Origin: Anagrus nilaparvatae
Taxonomy: Eukaryota; Arthropoda; Insecta; Hymenoptera; Mymaridae
Length of the DNA: 64,000 bases
Direction: 5' to 3'
NCBI GenBank assembly: GCA_022575985.1
Contig: JAKSXM010000297.1
Span: 62,001-126,000, forward strand
Made by a program: the position numbers and the translations under genes. Each line of letters starts with the position of its first letter. Within the stretch, counting starts at the first letter, position 1. Positions 10,361 through 19,133 of the stretch are shown piece by piece. The notes beneath the pieces were generated by a model. The model saw only the letters and a list, made by a program, of their open reading frames with translations. It was not told where the DNA came from and did no database searches.

Positions 10361-10377
10361 TAATAATAATAATAATA
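10361..10377 (+). repeat. (TAA)n 3' tail, copy 1
   Basis: Simple trinucleotide tail at the 3' end of the element. Such tails mark target-primed reverse transcription in elements without a poly(A) tail. The satellite resumes right after it. Confidence 0.8.
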
Positions 10378-10578
10378 ATATTATTTGTAAACTTGGTTTA
10401 TAAACAATTTCAACTAATTCTATTGGTTTTATGAAAATGGAACCAAATTTAAAAAAAAATAATTTTAAATTTAGTTAAACTATTTATGACATTTAATCTT
10501 GCTGTATAGCCTAGTAGACCGTATTAATCTTAGATATTCTTTATTTTAAATATTGTTGGATTATTAATAAAATTGGTT
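10378..10578. repeat. Satellite block 4
   Basis: About one monomer between the retrotransposon tail and R1 copy 3. It begins with 'atattatttgtaaac', the right-hand half of the monomer interrupted at 5470. Confidence 0.93.
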
Positions 10579-11401
10579 CTGATCATGTCATCCCACCTGG
10601 CCGAGTTGAAAGCGTATTTGACGTCCAGCGTTACTAGAAGGACGTCCTTGCGAATTGCAGGCCGCTTTTCCCTCTCAGTCTCTACGGTATCCACGACATG
10701 CGGAATGGCGTCTATCGTGGAATGCCCTTCACGAAAACCATGCTGCTCCTCAGAGAGACCACCGCCCTCCTCGATTGCCCTTCTAAGCCTTGCCCGGAGC
10801 AAGCTCTCCAAAACCTTACCAATGGTGCGTGTCGCATGTTCCCTTGGAGAACCTTGAACATTTTCGATGACACCTGCTTCTCGCAGAAGCCAGAGCCTCC
10901 CGATAACTGGGGCAGTTTACCTCTCCAGGATAAAGCTCCGTGGAGCACTTATCCTTTCTGGTTTTACAGAGGAAGCACTCAGGCTTATCCTTGCTGCACT
11001 CTATCCTCTTATGGCCATCTTCACCACACTTTAAACACGCCTTACTTCTGTCTGGGCCTTTGCAGACATATTGGCTATGTCCATAACCCAGACACTTGTA
11101 GCAGCGCCTCACGTCTGCACGGAGGCGTACTCAACTCGATGTCCAACCGATCTGGATTTTGCCCTTTTTGGCCAGGCGTAGAGCGTCGGCCTCAAGAAGG
11201 TCCACCACGGCCATCTGGCTTTTTGTGCCTTTGGTTTTGAAAATGGACACCTCGAATAGGTCTCCATTTTCGACACCTATGGCCTTGGCAAGAGCTGCCT
11301 GAATCTCCTGTTCTTTCGTGACCCCATCCAAATTTCAAATTTCGAGTTTTAGTGTCGGGATCAAGTCACGAACATTCGACTCAGGCCCCGTGACTGACTT
11401 C
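10579..11401 (-). mobile_element. R1 piece, copy 3
   Basis: Full 823 bp. Gag is split (11131-11331 and 10816-11112) by the TGA after WTSS; RT is at 10530-10811. It shares private variants with copy 25 (for example 'gacatgcggaatgg' and 'ctctcagtctct'), as expected from the 52520 bp duplication. Confidence 0.9.
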
Positions 11402-12010
11402 AAACTCTATTAAACTATTTATATAATTTTTCTTAAGCTCTATCACTTGGTGGGCCGTATTAATTTGAGATTTCATATATTTTTATATTATTAGTAAACT
11501 TGGTTTATAAACAATTTCAACTAATTCTATTGGTTTTATGAAAATGGAACCAAATTTTTAAAATAATAATTTTAAAACTTAGTTAAACTATTTATGATAT
11601 TTTTTCTTGCTTTATAGCCTAGTAAACCGTATTAATTTTAGATATTCTTTATTTTAAATATTATTTCATACTTAGTAAACTTGGTTTATAAATAATTTTA
11701 ACCAATTCAAATGGTTTTATGAAAGTGGAACCAAATTTCTAAAAAAATAATTATTTTAAAACTTATTTAAACTATTTATGACATTTTTTCTTGCTGTAAA
11801 GCCTGGTAAACCATTTTAATTTTAGATATTCTTTATTTTAAGTAACTAATTCTATTGGTTTTATGAAAATGGAACCAAATTTAAAAAAAAATAATTTTAA
11901 ATTTAGTTAAACTATTTATGACATTTAATCTTGCTGTATAGCCTAGTAGACCGTATTAATCTTAGATATTCTTTATTTTAAATATTGTTGGATTATTAAT
12001 AAAATTGGTT
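11402..12010. repeat. Satellite block 5 with an internal deletion junction
   Basis: About 3.4 monomers. Near 11843 a monomer jumps from 'ttattttaagta' straight to 'actaattctattgg', skipping about 60 bp that includes the 'taaacttggttta' dyad. Confidence 0.92.
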
Positions 12011-12229
12011 CTGATCATGTCATCCCACCTGGCCGAGTTGAAAGCGTTTTTGACGTCCAGCGTTACTAGAAGGACGTCCTGCGAATTGCAGGCCGCTTTT
12101 CCCTCTCAGCCTCTACGGTATCCACGACATGCCGAATGGCGTCTATCGTGGAATGCCCTTCACGAAAACCATGCTGCTCCTTAGAGAGACCACCGCCCTC
12201 CTCGATTGCCCTTCTGAGCCTTGCCCGGA
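12011..12229 (-). mobile_element. R1 piece, copy 4 (truncated)
   Basis: Only the RT end of the piece is present. Homology stops after 'ttgcccgga', where unrelated AT-rich DNA begins. A base is also missing ('gacgtcctgcg' against 'gacgtccttgcg' elsewhere), which frameshifts RT. The gag part is absent, not displaced, within this window. Confidence 0.88.
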
Positions 12230-12540
12230 TCAATACCATAAAAAAATAAAAAATTAAAAAAATTTTTTATACCAGCTTCAAAAATATTGTATAAAATTTT
12301 AAAGATACCTCCGTTTTGAATAAAAATTTAGGAGAGTACATAAAAATTAGTGCTGAATTAAATAGTACAAACTTGTGACAATCAAATTTGTCAGTAGTCT
12401 CGAGATATTTTATTTTTTTTCAATATTTTAAAAAATTTTATCAATTTCAAAAACACTAAAAATTAAATATCTCAAAAACTACGATAGCTAATCAGAAAAT
12501 ATAGTGCCTATGTCATCCGCAGAATTTTTTTTCTTCATTT
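12230..12540. other. AT-rich unassigned flank of the gypsy-like remnant
   Basis: Non-satellite AT-rich sequence downstream (on the minus strand) of the integrase fragment. No ORF of note. 'taaagatacctccg' near 12300 resembles 'tgaaggtacctccg' near 14770 on the other side of the remnant, so this could be decayed LTR; the match is too short to be sure. Confidence 0.4.
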
Positions 12541-12960
12541 TCACACTGGTTTCATGCCAATCGGTTTAAGGTTAGATTTTGTCGTCATTTTTTCCCGACT
12601 TTTCGCTCGTTCAAGATCGGTGTGTGACTCAAAACTAATCACCGAGGGCTTATCCGCCATTTCTATGGAACGACGCAAACTTTTCACAGGTTTGGGATGT
12701 CTACCGAAATTTAAGAATGCTGGAGAAACTTTTGTTGTACATTCAGTTGCTGTATTCATTGCGCTTCTAAATGCTGGCAAGTGTTTATCACAGTCCTTGT
12801 GGTCAATTCTCACGAAGATTCTTATCATCCCCTTGATGGTCCGATTGGATCTCTCCGTTAGATTGATTTGTGGATGATAAAGGAGTGTGCTCACAAACTT
12901 GATACCATATTTGCCACACAGACCTTTGATGTTGCTTCTGTCGAATTTTTTACCATTGTA
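12541..12960 (-). pseudogene. Ty3/gypsy-like integrase, C-terminal half of catalytic core (fragment)
   Basis: Minus-strand translation gives NGKKFDRSNIKGLCGKYGIK, then YHPQINLTERSNRTIK, then an FRSAMN-type segment and FLNFGRHPKP. This is the second-Asp to Glu part of a DDE integrase plus what follows. The usual Asp before NGKKF reads Tyr (TAC) here, so a catalytic residue is lost; the Glu in NLTERSNR is present. The reading frame is open from near 12960 to 12541, but there is no proper start. The first half of the core lies at 13960-14145, separated by an insertion. A dead relic. Confidence 0.75.
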
Positions 12961-13040
12961 AGTTAACTAATAATTACTGCAACTGTTTCTTTTAGCCAAT
13001 AAGAAAGAAAAAAAAGGTAAAATTATATGAGTTGTTCCTG

Positions 13041-13135
13041 GCACTCTGGCGAGCTCGGGCCCTCTCAGCCTTTCACATAGCCTTGCCACTCCGGCGAGCT
13101 CGGGCGCTCTTAGCCTTTCACTTAGCTTTGCCACG
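13041..13135 (-). pseudogene. Possible histone H2A N-terminal remnant, duplicated
   Basis: Two 45 bp units. On the minus strand each has a GGCAAAG/GGCAAGG element, then GTGAAAGGC and an AAGAGC...CGAGCTCGCC stretch. This order matches the codons for GK...VKG...KSRSSRAG of H2A with small deletions, and in-frame stops are present. Short and degenerate, so only suggestive. Confidence 0.3.
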
Positions 13136-13310
13136 CAAACTTAGCTTCGCGGTGATTAGCATCGGTCTTTGCTCCCTTTGCTCTTGCGGCAGTAGCACTT
13201 CCTTTGCTATTGCCTTGGCTCCCTTTGCTCTTACGGCAGTAACATTTCTTTGCTATCGCTTTTGTTCCCTTACCTCATCGAATACTTGTAATTTTTCGTG
13301 TAAGGAACGT

Positions 13311-13326
13311 GGCCCTGAAAAGGGCC
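13311..13326 (-). promoter_or_regulatory. Histone mRNA 3' stem-loop, minus strand
   Basis: On the minus strand it reads GGCCCTTTTCAGGGCC: a 6 bp stem with a UUUC loop, matching the GGYYCU-UUUC-AGRRCC type bound by SLBP in metazoan replication-dependent histone mRNAs. It lies only about 11 nt downstream of the GRGKGG-type start, so the coding body between has been lost. Confidence 0.65.
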
Positions 13327-13337
13327 GATTGGGAAAA

Positions 13338-13358
13338 TCCTCCCTTGCCACGTCTCAT
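13338..13358 (-). pseudogene. Truncated histone start (H4 or H2A type)
   Basis: The minus strand starts with ATG and codes MRRGKGG; 'cgtggcaagggagga' matches the codons of GRGKGG, shared by the N-termini of H4 (MTGRGKGGK) and H2A (MSGRGKGGK). The H4 form is closest: removing three bases from a typical H4 start gives this sequence. Coding then runs directly into the stem-loop, so nearly the whole gene is deleted. A TATA-like stretch lies about 80 nt upstream. Confidence 0.45.
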
Positions 13359-13437
13359 AATTTTCACATTGTAAACTTCGTAACGAATTTGTCGCGCGCG
13401 CTCCAATCAGTGAACGAGCTCGAAGTCAGCGAAGGCT

Positions 13438-13445
13438 TATAAATA
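13438..13445. promoter_or_regulatory. TATA-box-like element in histone debris
   Basis: TATAAATA on the plus strand; the minus strand of the same stretch reads TATATTTATAA, also TATA-like. It is about 80 bp upstream of the minus-strand histone start, with CCAAT at 13403-13407 in between. Insect histone genes are often divergent pairs, so it could have served either side. Confidence 0.35.
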
Positions 13446-13888
13446 TAACCGCATATCTGGCCAAAGCAGCATTTGCTGTCCTGACTTCAGCCTTCACGCA
13501 CGCGGCTACCTTGACGCCTTCGCTAAGCTGTGGATGAGATTGTTTGCTAGTTTGATTGTTGCTGATGTGCTTGGTGCACTTGGAGGAGTCCATGGCTTTC
13601 GGACGTTAAATCCTCATTGAAGCAGCTCGTAAGCTGTGATTGATTGAATCGCTTGGTGCAATTTTCCGAGCTCGTAGGCTTGAAGAGGTGGACATTGATA
13701 TTCCTGGCCAGGAGAAGTCACCTGAGCACTAGGTGCTCGCATGTTTGTAAGTTTTTGATTTATTTTTTGTATGTTTGTGTATGTATGTATATTTGTGACC
13801 TTAGTGATTTAATTTGTTGTATGCTTGTGAATTTATTGATTTTGGAACGTGTGGTTGAAGCCACGCAACAAATGCAAAAAAAACCACC

Positions 13889-13904
13889 GGCCCTTTTTAG
13901 GGCC
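13889..13904 (+). promoter_or_regulatory. Histone-type 3' stem-loop, plus strand
   Basis: GGCCCTTTTTAGGGCC followed by ACC: a 6 bp stem with a UUUU loop, one base from the usual UUUC. Preceded by an A-rich stretch, as usual upstream of the stem-loop. No recognisable histone coding sequence lies just before it. It points opposite to the 13311 stem-loop. Confidence 0.5.
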
Positions 13905-13959
13905 ACCTAATACGTAAAACATATGAACAAATAATTCAGAAAGCTTCTACTGAAATTAA

Positions 13960-14292
13960 CAGCAACCAAATCTAAACAATATTCCTCAATGGCGCTAGCC
14001 ATTACTTTCCTATTCGCGCTTCTTAACGGATAAATCTCGACTCATCGCGTAAACAAATCTTGAAATACAACTACATGAGTGTATTGAATTTATCGCTGTC
14101 TACTAGGGGAAAACTCTATACAGTATGCTGAAACTACAGCCCAAGGTGGTTTTAACTATCCTGCGGTACAAAAACCCTTTTGAAAGGGTCTGACTCGCCT
14201 TGTGACACTAACATTCCATGCACGTGGTCACAAACTTGCGTACATCTTTATACACTCCGGGCCAATAATAGTCGCGTACAACCCGTACATAC
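13960..14292 (-). pseudogene. Ty3/gypsy-like integrase, zinc-binding end and first half of core
   Basis: Minus-strand translation gives RDYYWPGVYKDVRKFVTTC, the YWPGM-type integrase zinc-binding segment with its Cys pair (CMEC). Then, after a stop and a frame change, VVFQDLFTR-stop-VEIYPLRSANRK, AIEE and, with one more frameshift, ILFRFGC. These are the conserved blocks between the first and second Asp of gypsy integrases. The core is then broken by the histone-bearing insertion and resumes at 12960. Several stops and frameshifts make it non-functional. Confidence 0.65.
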
Positions 14293-14492
14293 ATGTAGGT
14301 TTGGTAGTCTGGGTGGAGATTTCTTCTCGTCAATCTAACCAGTTTATCCTCAGGTAATTGAGTTTGTAAATTACTCGCAATATATTGAAATTGTACGGCA
14401 AATTTGGCGATAGGCTCTCCTTTCCCTTAGGCCCTTTCCTTAATTTCATCCAGGAAGTCACACGCAGTTCTTTTGCGCGCGCAGCTCTTCTC
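14292..14492 (-). pseudogene. Ty3/gypsy-like gag capsid fragment joined to integrase
   Basis: Minus-strand translation includes CDFLDEIKERA-stop-GKGEPIAKF, then FQYIASNLQTQLPEDKL and RLTRRNLHPDYQTYM. This matches the capsid region of gypsy-type gag (a stretch-length, LPxxxKL, RNLxPxYQ pattern). It runs in the same frame directly into the integrase zinc-binding segment, so protease, RT and RNase H are deleted. Confidence 0.55.
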
Positions 14493-15084
14493 CTTTTATG
14501 CTCGTTTCTCTTTTATAATTTTGAAATTTTAGCATAACGTAAGTTTTTGGCCTGAAAACTTACGTTACATAACAATATTAGAAAAAGCTGAAAAATCTCT
14601 TATATACCATATCAAAGCTTTTATTCTAGAATAAAGATAAAATTTAATAAGTATTTTTTTTTTCTCTCTTGTTTTTTAAGAAATGTGCCTACAATCAATA
14701 TTACTAATACTATTACTTGATATTGTATTGCCATACACGGTTGGCTAGAAACAATTTTAAATAAAATTTGAAGGTACCTCCGAGATTCCGATGAATTTTG
14801 ATTGTAGGGTACCTACAGGTCCTAAAAAAACAAAAAAGGAAAAAATCCGCTCAGCGCTTTTTTATTTTTGCCCAAAATAGGGCTATCTCGGTGAATATAT
14901 TCAAATAAACGTTTGAAAAAGAAAGAATGAATTATAAATCTTACAATTTTAATTGCAATATACTAGAATATGAAAGAAAAGTTAAATTTATACATTTTTA
15001 TGTATTTTTAACTCATCTGCGCAGACCCAGATGTAATGGATGGTCATTGAGGCTGCAAAGCTGACCTAGCTGAAAAAACTACAT
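14493..15084. other. AT-rich unassigned flank
   Basis: Non-satellite sequence with no supported gene. It holds the 14535-14567 hairpin and the 'ggtacctccg' motif near 14775. The satellite resumes around 15085 within 'attttttaaaaaaataatttt'. Confidence 0.5.
14535..14567. repeat. Perfect 13 bp inverted repeat (hairpin)
   Basis: Arms 'taacgtaagtttt' and 'aaaacttacgtta' are exact reverse complements with a 7 nt loop 'tggcctg'. It could be a small foldback element or the end of an older insertion. No coding context explains it. Confidence 0.7.
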
Positions 15085-15219
15085 AATTTTTTAAAAAAAT
15101 AATTTTAAAACTTAGTTAATCTATTTATGACATTTTTTCTTGCTGTATAGCCTAGTAGACCGTATTAATCTTAGATATTCTTTATTTTAAATATTGTTGG
15201 ATTATTAATAAAACTGGTT
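15085..15219. repeat. Satellite block 6
   Basis: Part of one type-B monomer, resuming mid-monomer after the gypsy/histone block and running into R1 copy 5. Confidence 0.93.
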
Positions 15220-16042
15220 CTGATCATGTCATCCCACCTGGCCGAGTTGAAAGCGTTTTTGACGTCCAGCGTTACTAGAAGGACGTCCTTGCGAATTGCA
15301 GACCGCTTTTCCCTCTCAGCCTCTACTGTATCCACGACATGCCGAATGGCGTCTATCGTGGAATGCCCTTCACGAAAACCATGCTGCTCCTTAGAGAGAC
15401 CACCGCCCTCCTCGATTGCCCTTCTGAGCCTTGCCCGGAGCAAGCTCTCCAAAACCTTACCAATGGTGCGTGTCGCATGTTCCCTTGGAGAACCTTGAAC
15501 ATTTTCGATGACACCTGCTTCTCGCCACAGCCAGAGCCTCCCGATAACTGGGGCAGTTTACCTCTCCAGGATAAAGCTCCGTGGAGCACTTATCCTTTCT
15601 GGTTTTACAGAGGAAGCACTCAGGCTTATCCTTGCTGCACTCTATCCTCTTATGGCCATCTTCACCACACTTTAAACACGCCTTACTTCTGTCTGGGCCT
15701 TTGCAGACATATTGGCTATGTCCATAACCCAGACACTTGTAGCAGCGCCTCACGTCTGCACGGAGGCGCACTCAACTCGATGTCCAACCGATCTGGATTT
15801 TGCCCTTTTTGGCCAGGCGTAGAGCGTCGGCCTCAAGAAGGTCCACCACGGCCATCTGGCTTTTTGTGCCTTTGGTTTTGAAAATGGACACCTCGAATAG
15901 GTCTCCATTTTCGACACCTATGGCCTTGGCAAGAGCTGCCTGAATCTCCTGTTCTTTCGTGACCCCATCCAAATCTCAAATTTCGAGTTTTAGTGTCGGT
16001 ATCAAGTCACGAACATTCGACTCAGGGCCCGTGACTGACTTC
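15220..16042 (-). mobile_element. R1 piece, copy 5
   Basis: Full 823 bp. Gag is split by the TGA (15772-15972 and 15457-15771); RT is at 15171-15452 with G-to-K at the GLSEEQ motif (GLSKEQ). The same C-to-T change ('ctccttagagag') is seen in truncated copy 4, which suggests these two were neighbours or one ancestor before the insertion. Confidence 0.9.
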
Positions 16043-16421
16043 AAACTCTATTAAACTATTTATATAATTTTTCTTAAGCTCTATCACTTGGTGGGCCGTA
16101 TTAATTTGAGATTTTATATATTTTTATATTATTAGTAAACTTGGTTTATAAACAATTTCAACTAATTCTATTGGTTTTATGAAAATGGAACCAAATTTTT
16201 AAAATAATAATTTTAAAACTTAGTTAAACTATTTATGACATTTTTTCTTGCTGTATAGCCTAGTAGACCGTATTAATTTTATATATTCTATATTTTAAAT
16301 ATTGTTGCATTATTATTAAACTAGGTTTATAAATAATTTTAACCAATTCATATTGTTATATGAAAGTGGAACCCTACTACTAAAATAGCAAACATTTTAA
16401 AACTCTCTTAAACTATTTATA
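16043..16421. repeat. Satellite block 7
   Basis: About two monomers, cut in the middle of an A-type monomer at 'aactatttata', where the 5.4 kb block begins. Confidence 0.93.
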
Positions 16422-16442
16422 CTAGATACCGTCAAAGACGGG

Positions 16443-16454
16443 TAGAGCGAAGCT
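16443..16454 (+). repeat. Inverted repeat, left arm
   Basis: 'tagagcgaagct'; exact reverse complement at 21811-21822 near the other edge of the block. A 12 bp match at both edges is unlikely by chance. Confidence 0.55.
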
Positions 16455-17334
16455 GATCATGTTAGAAAAAAGCAAGAAAAGAGTTTCAGTAATTTTTTAA
16501 TTTAGGGATTTTAAAAGCTTTGATTAGATTGAGTTCAATAATAATGTTTAAATAAGACGTAAAAAAATGTTAAGCATAGTTAAAATTTTTAAGTATTGGC
16601 CAAAAAGTACACGAAAAATCCGCCCCTTATTTTGAAACCTTATTATTTGTTTGCTGAAAAGATTTCAACCAAACTTTTGTTGGCGGAACTTTGTTATTAC
16701 GTCCTTTTTCTATAATTCACCAACAACAAAAAAGTTACTCTGAACTCTAATACCCCTCAATTAACATAATTACCAAAGTAATATTATACACAAGTCAGAA
16801 TAAAGTGTAACGGTTTCGGAATTCGTCAACCAGAGAAAGAAAAAGTCTTCTGTAGGTTTTGTATGTCGCTGAATCCGAATTAGGGGTCCTACTGGGTTAG
16901 AAAATAGGAAAATACAGAAGAAACATTCCATCTTATGAGTTTTTTCACAATATTTTGGAACTAATGATCAAATTAATAGTGCCACATTTTAAGAGTAATT
17001 AACTAAATATTGAATTTATTCTTTTATTCTGTATCAATAAAGGAATATTAGAGCTAACTATTGGTGTTGAAAAATATCTCCAGGGTAAGATAAAATCGGA
17101 AAAATACAATGTGAGTTTTTTTCTTATTTTTCTTTTAATCTTGCATTTGAAAAAGTTTTATCCTATTTTAACTTTTTTTTAATTTACTGACTCCTATACG
17201 GGGGCAAAAATGGATAAAACTACCCCTGAATTTAACAAAAAATGAAAAAAACTTATAACTGGTTTGTGTTTTCACACAACCAACGATCATGAATCATGTT
17301 CACTTATAACGTTTTAACGTATATTCCCTAATTA
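16455..17334. other. AT-rich sequence without recognised features
   Basis: No ORF, repeat or RNA gene supported in this stretch. Confidence 0.5.
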
Positions 17335-17490
17335 TTATAAGTCCTAAGATCGAAATTACAATAAATCCCAAAATATAAATTATCCTAAGTCCGTAAACCT
17401 AAAGTATTCTAAGTTCTTGTGCTTACTTTAAATTATTCTTGTGCCCATTTTAAATTATTCTAAGTCCCTTAATCGGAAATATTCTAAGTC
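17335..17490. repeat. Degenerate minisatellite, orientation 1
   Basis: Several imperfect units of about 25-30 bp with the core 'aaattattctaagtcc' and variants ('aagtattctaagttc', 'gaaatattctaagtcc'). It is followed by C-rich 'cccctctcccctaaaaacgtc'. The same unit occurs in reverse orientation at 18585-18835. Confidence 0.6.
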
Positions 17491-18271
17491 CATTTCATAC
17501 CCCTCTCCCCTAAAAACGTCGTTAATATTTCAACCCCTCCCCCCCTAAAACGTCAATACACTGTGATCCCGGGTGGGACGTGAATTTTATTTTATTAGGT
17601 GCATCGCTAGTTGTTGATGCTTGTAATCTTAGCTGCGATTGGTTAACTAATAAACAAACAATGCATCCGCTCTGGATCGCCCTCTATTTATTACCCCCCC
17701 CCCCCCTCCTAAAACATCACTTTTTTACCCACCCCTGCCCGGAATTAACACACACTAACACTATTATATCGTAGTATAAGTGAACGCAACGTACGGAGGT
17801 CCCATTGATACCAACCTATGAATTTAATTTTGTCATATGACTTTAAAAATACCATGTCCAGCACGGGAAGATCATGTAATAAAAAAGATTTTGCAAGAAA
17901 AAATTTTGCTTAAGTTCCCTTATGCAAAAAGTTGACAAAGATGCAATAAGAGGGCAGATTTTTCGGAGTCTTTACTTTGCTTTCGCTAACAAGAGACCGC
18001 TAACTTTAGGAAACCATATCACAAATTACTTTCATTAATAATTGAAAAAAACCTCCGATAACCTCCGTTTATTCCAACGGGCCTTCTAGGCACAAGAATA
18101 TGTGCATAATACTATGCACAAGGCTTTTAAATGTAGTTTTTTGGTAATATTGCTTTTTAGTTAGTTAGTTAACAAAAACACTTCTTGTTGGTCACAATTT
18201 TTTCGGTATTAAAGTCATTTTTCAAGCCTTGGATACCGCAATTTTTCTCAATGTTATAGCAATTTAACCAA
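17491..18271. other. Sequence with poly-C tract, no genes recognised
   Basis: Contains C-rich patches and a run of 13 C at 17694-17706. The short ORF over the tract has no recognisable protein features. Nothing else is supported. Confidence 0.5.
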
Positions 18272-18550
18272 ATGGTCATTTTTGTCCCGAAATGATTAAT
18301 TTTTAAATTATCTAAAAAATTGCAATTTTAGACAAAAATGGGTTTTATAGGTCTCAACAATTTTCTAAAAGCTTTTTTCTAAAAATTCTTTATTTGTCCT
18401 TTAGAATTATTTGTTTGCAAAACATTATTACCTTTCTAATTTTTTATATTAAATTCTCTTCTTTACAGTCAGTTAATTGAATGCCCATTTTTGTCCCAAA
18501 ATGATCAATTTTTCAATTTGCTGCAAAAATCGTAGTTTTAACATTGAACA
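18272..18550. repeat. Pair of direct repeats with 'catttttgtccc' core
   Basis: 'atggtcatttttgtcccg' at 18272 and 'atgcccatttttgtccca' at 18481 start similar ~40-70 bp segments (aaatgat-aattttt continues in both). Offset 209 bp; imperfect. Confidence 0.6.
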
Positions 18551-18584
18551 TGTTTCTAAGGAGGGGTAACCTGTGAATCTGAAA

Positions 18585-18835
18585 ATCAAGTGGGGTCAAA
18601 TGTCAAAAATCATGTGGGGTTAGGAACTTAAAATATTTTTATATTTAGGAACTTTGACTAATTTACTTTGAGAGGCTTAGAAAAATTCAAGTTTAGGGAC
18701 TTAAAATATTCCGTTTCTAATAATTTGAGTTGAAGGACTTAGAATATTTTCAATTTAAGGACTTAAAATAATACAGGTTTACAGAATCTAAATAATTTGG
18801 GTTTAGAGTCTTAAAATCTAGTTAATATGACAATT
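18585..18835. repeat. Degenerate minisatellite, orientation 2
   Basis: Units such as 'ggacttagaatattttcaa', 'ggacttaaaataatac' and 'ggacttaaaatattcc', about 25-30 bp apart. They are the reverse complement of the units at 17335-17490, and even the G-rich 'gtggggt' lead-in mirrors the C-rich end there. The two clusters thus form a diverged inverted pair. Confidence 0.6.
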
Positions 18836-19133
18836 ACACATTATAAGAATAGCGATTTTATTGTAATGTTGCTTAGCATTTATGTATTATAACTAGTCCT
18901 TTTTAGAGGTTTAGTTTTCACGTCCTATAATTAGTCTTATAGCCCAATTAGAGCTTGTAATTATTGAATCCAAATATTTTCTTAACCTTTCTTCAAAAAA
19001 CGCAGTTAATTAGATAATTTTAGCTCTGCTTTCAAAATATTGCAAAAAAACTAAAATGGGGTAGTTTTTGCTGATTTCATGTCCTCTACTTCTCAGCCAG
19101 TTGTACCCCAGATTGCGTATTTCAGAATCAAAG
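18836..19133. other. AT-rich sequence without recognised features
   Basis: Nothing supported. Confidence 0.5.

Larger units (their letters stand above)
5471..10377 (+). mobile_element. Complete CR1/L2-like non-LTR retrotransposon, copy 1
   Basis: A ~4.9 kb element inserted in satellite on the plus strand. In order: a 91 bp leader (5471-5561), ORF1 (5562-7181), ORF2 (7178-10054), an AT-rich 3' UTR with AATAAA at 10349, and a (TAA)n tail. Both ORFs are open throughout with catalytic motifs present, so it looks recent and possibly active. A PHD-like finger in ORF1 together with an FP-like C-terminus is known from CR1/L2-type elements. The (TAA)n tail also occurs in I-type elements, but the ORF1 build argues against the I clade. 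There are no LTRs. The leader is short, so slight 5' truncation cannot be excluded. Confidence 0.88.
4905..11480. repeat. Segmental duplication unit, copy 1
   Basis: This stretch holds satellite, the complete CR1/L2-like element, satellite, R1 copy 3 and more satellite. It recurs at 57425-64000 with a fixed offset of 52520 and only scattered substitutions. The left edge falls inside a monomer near 4901-4910, where copy 1 reads 'attttaaata' and copy 2 'attttatata'. The right edge is not reached before the window ends. A breakpoint inside satellite suits unequal crossing over. Confidence 0.88.
12961..13959. other. ~1 kb insertion carrying histone-gene debris
   Basis: Less AT-rich than its surroundings and lying between the two halves of the integrase core. 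It contains a minus-strand start coding MRRGKGG, two histone-type 3' stem-loops in opposite orientation, a TATA box, and two short tandem duplications (45 bp period at 13051/13096; 47 bp period at 13171/13218). The 45 bp units read on the minus strand resemble the Lys/Arg/Ser-rich N-terminus of H2A. The Ala/Lys-rich 47 bp units resemble a histone H1 tail more loosely. Exact edges are uncertain by tens of bases. Read as scrambled remains of a histone cluster; this is inference from motifs, with no intact histone gene. Confidence 0.45.

Noticed and set aside
12554..12877. 107-codon plus-strand ORF
   Set aside because: Antisense to the gypsy-like integrase fragment, which has clear motifs on the other strand.
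12950..12965. Splice-donor-like 'ttgtaagtt' at the edge of the integrase fragment, suggesting an intron
   Set aside because: It is on the plus strand while the integrase is on the minus strand; chance in AT-rich DNA.
13032..13442. 136-codon plus-strand ORF in the histone-like region
   Set aside because: Leu/Ala/Ser-rich translation of the antisense of Lys/Arg/Ala-rich histone-like repeats; no domain.
13644..13910. 88-codon plus-strand ORF ending over the stem-loop
   Set aside because: Its end (ALFRAT) is just translated stem-loop; the rest is low-complexity and matches no family I know.
15353..15589. 78-codon minus-strand ORF repeated in many pieces, as an independent gene
   Set aside because: It is the third frame over the ORF1 end, the few real ORF2 start residues (FKVLQGNMRHA) and then out-of-frame RT. 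It is part of the R1 piece, not a gene.
17580..17774. 64-codon ORF over the poly-C tract
   Set aside because: Proline run from simple repeat; no other support.
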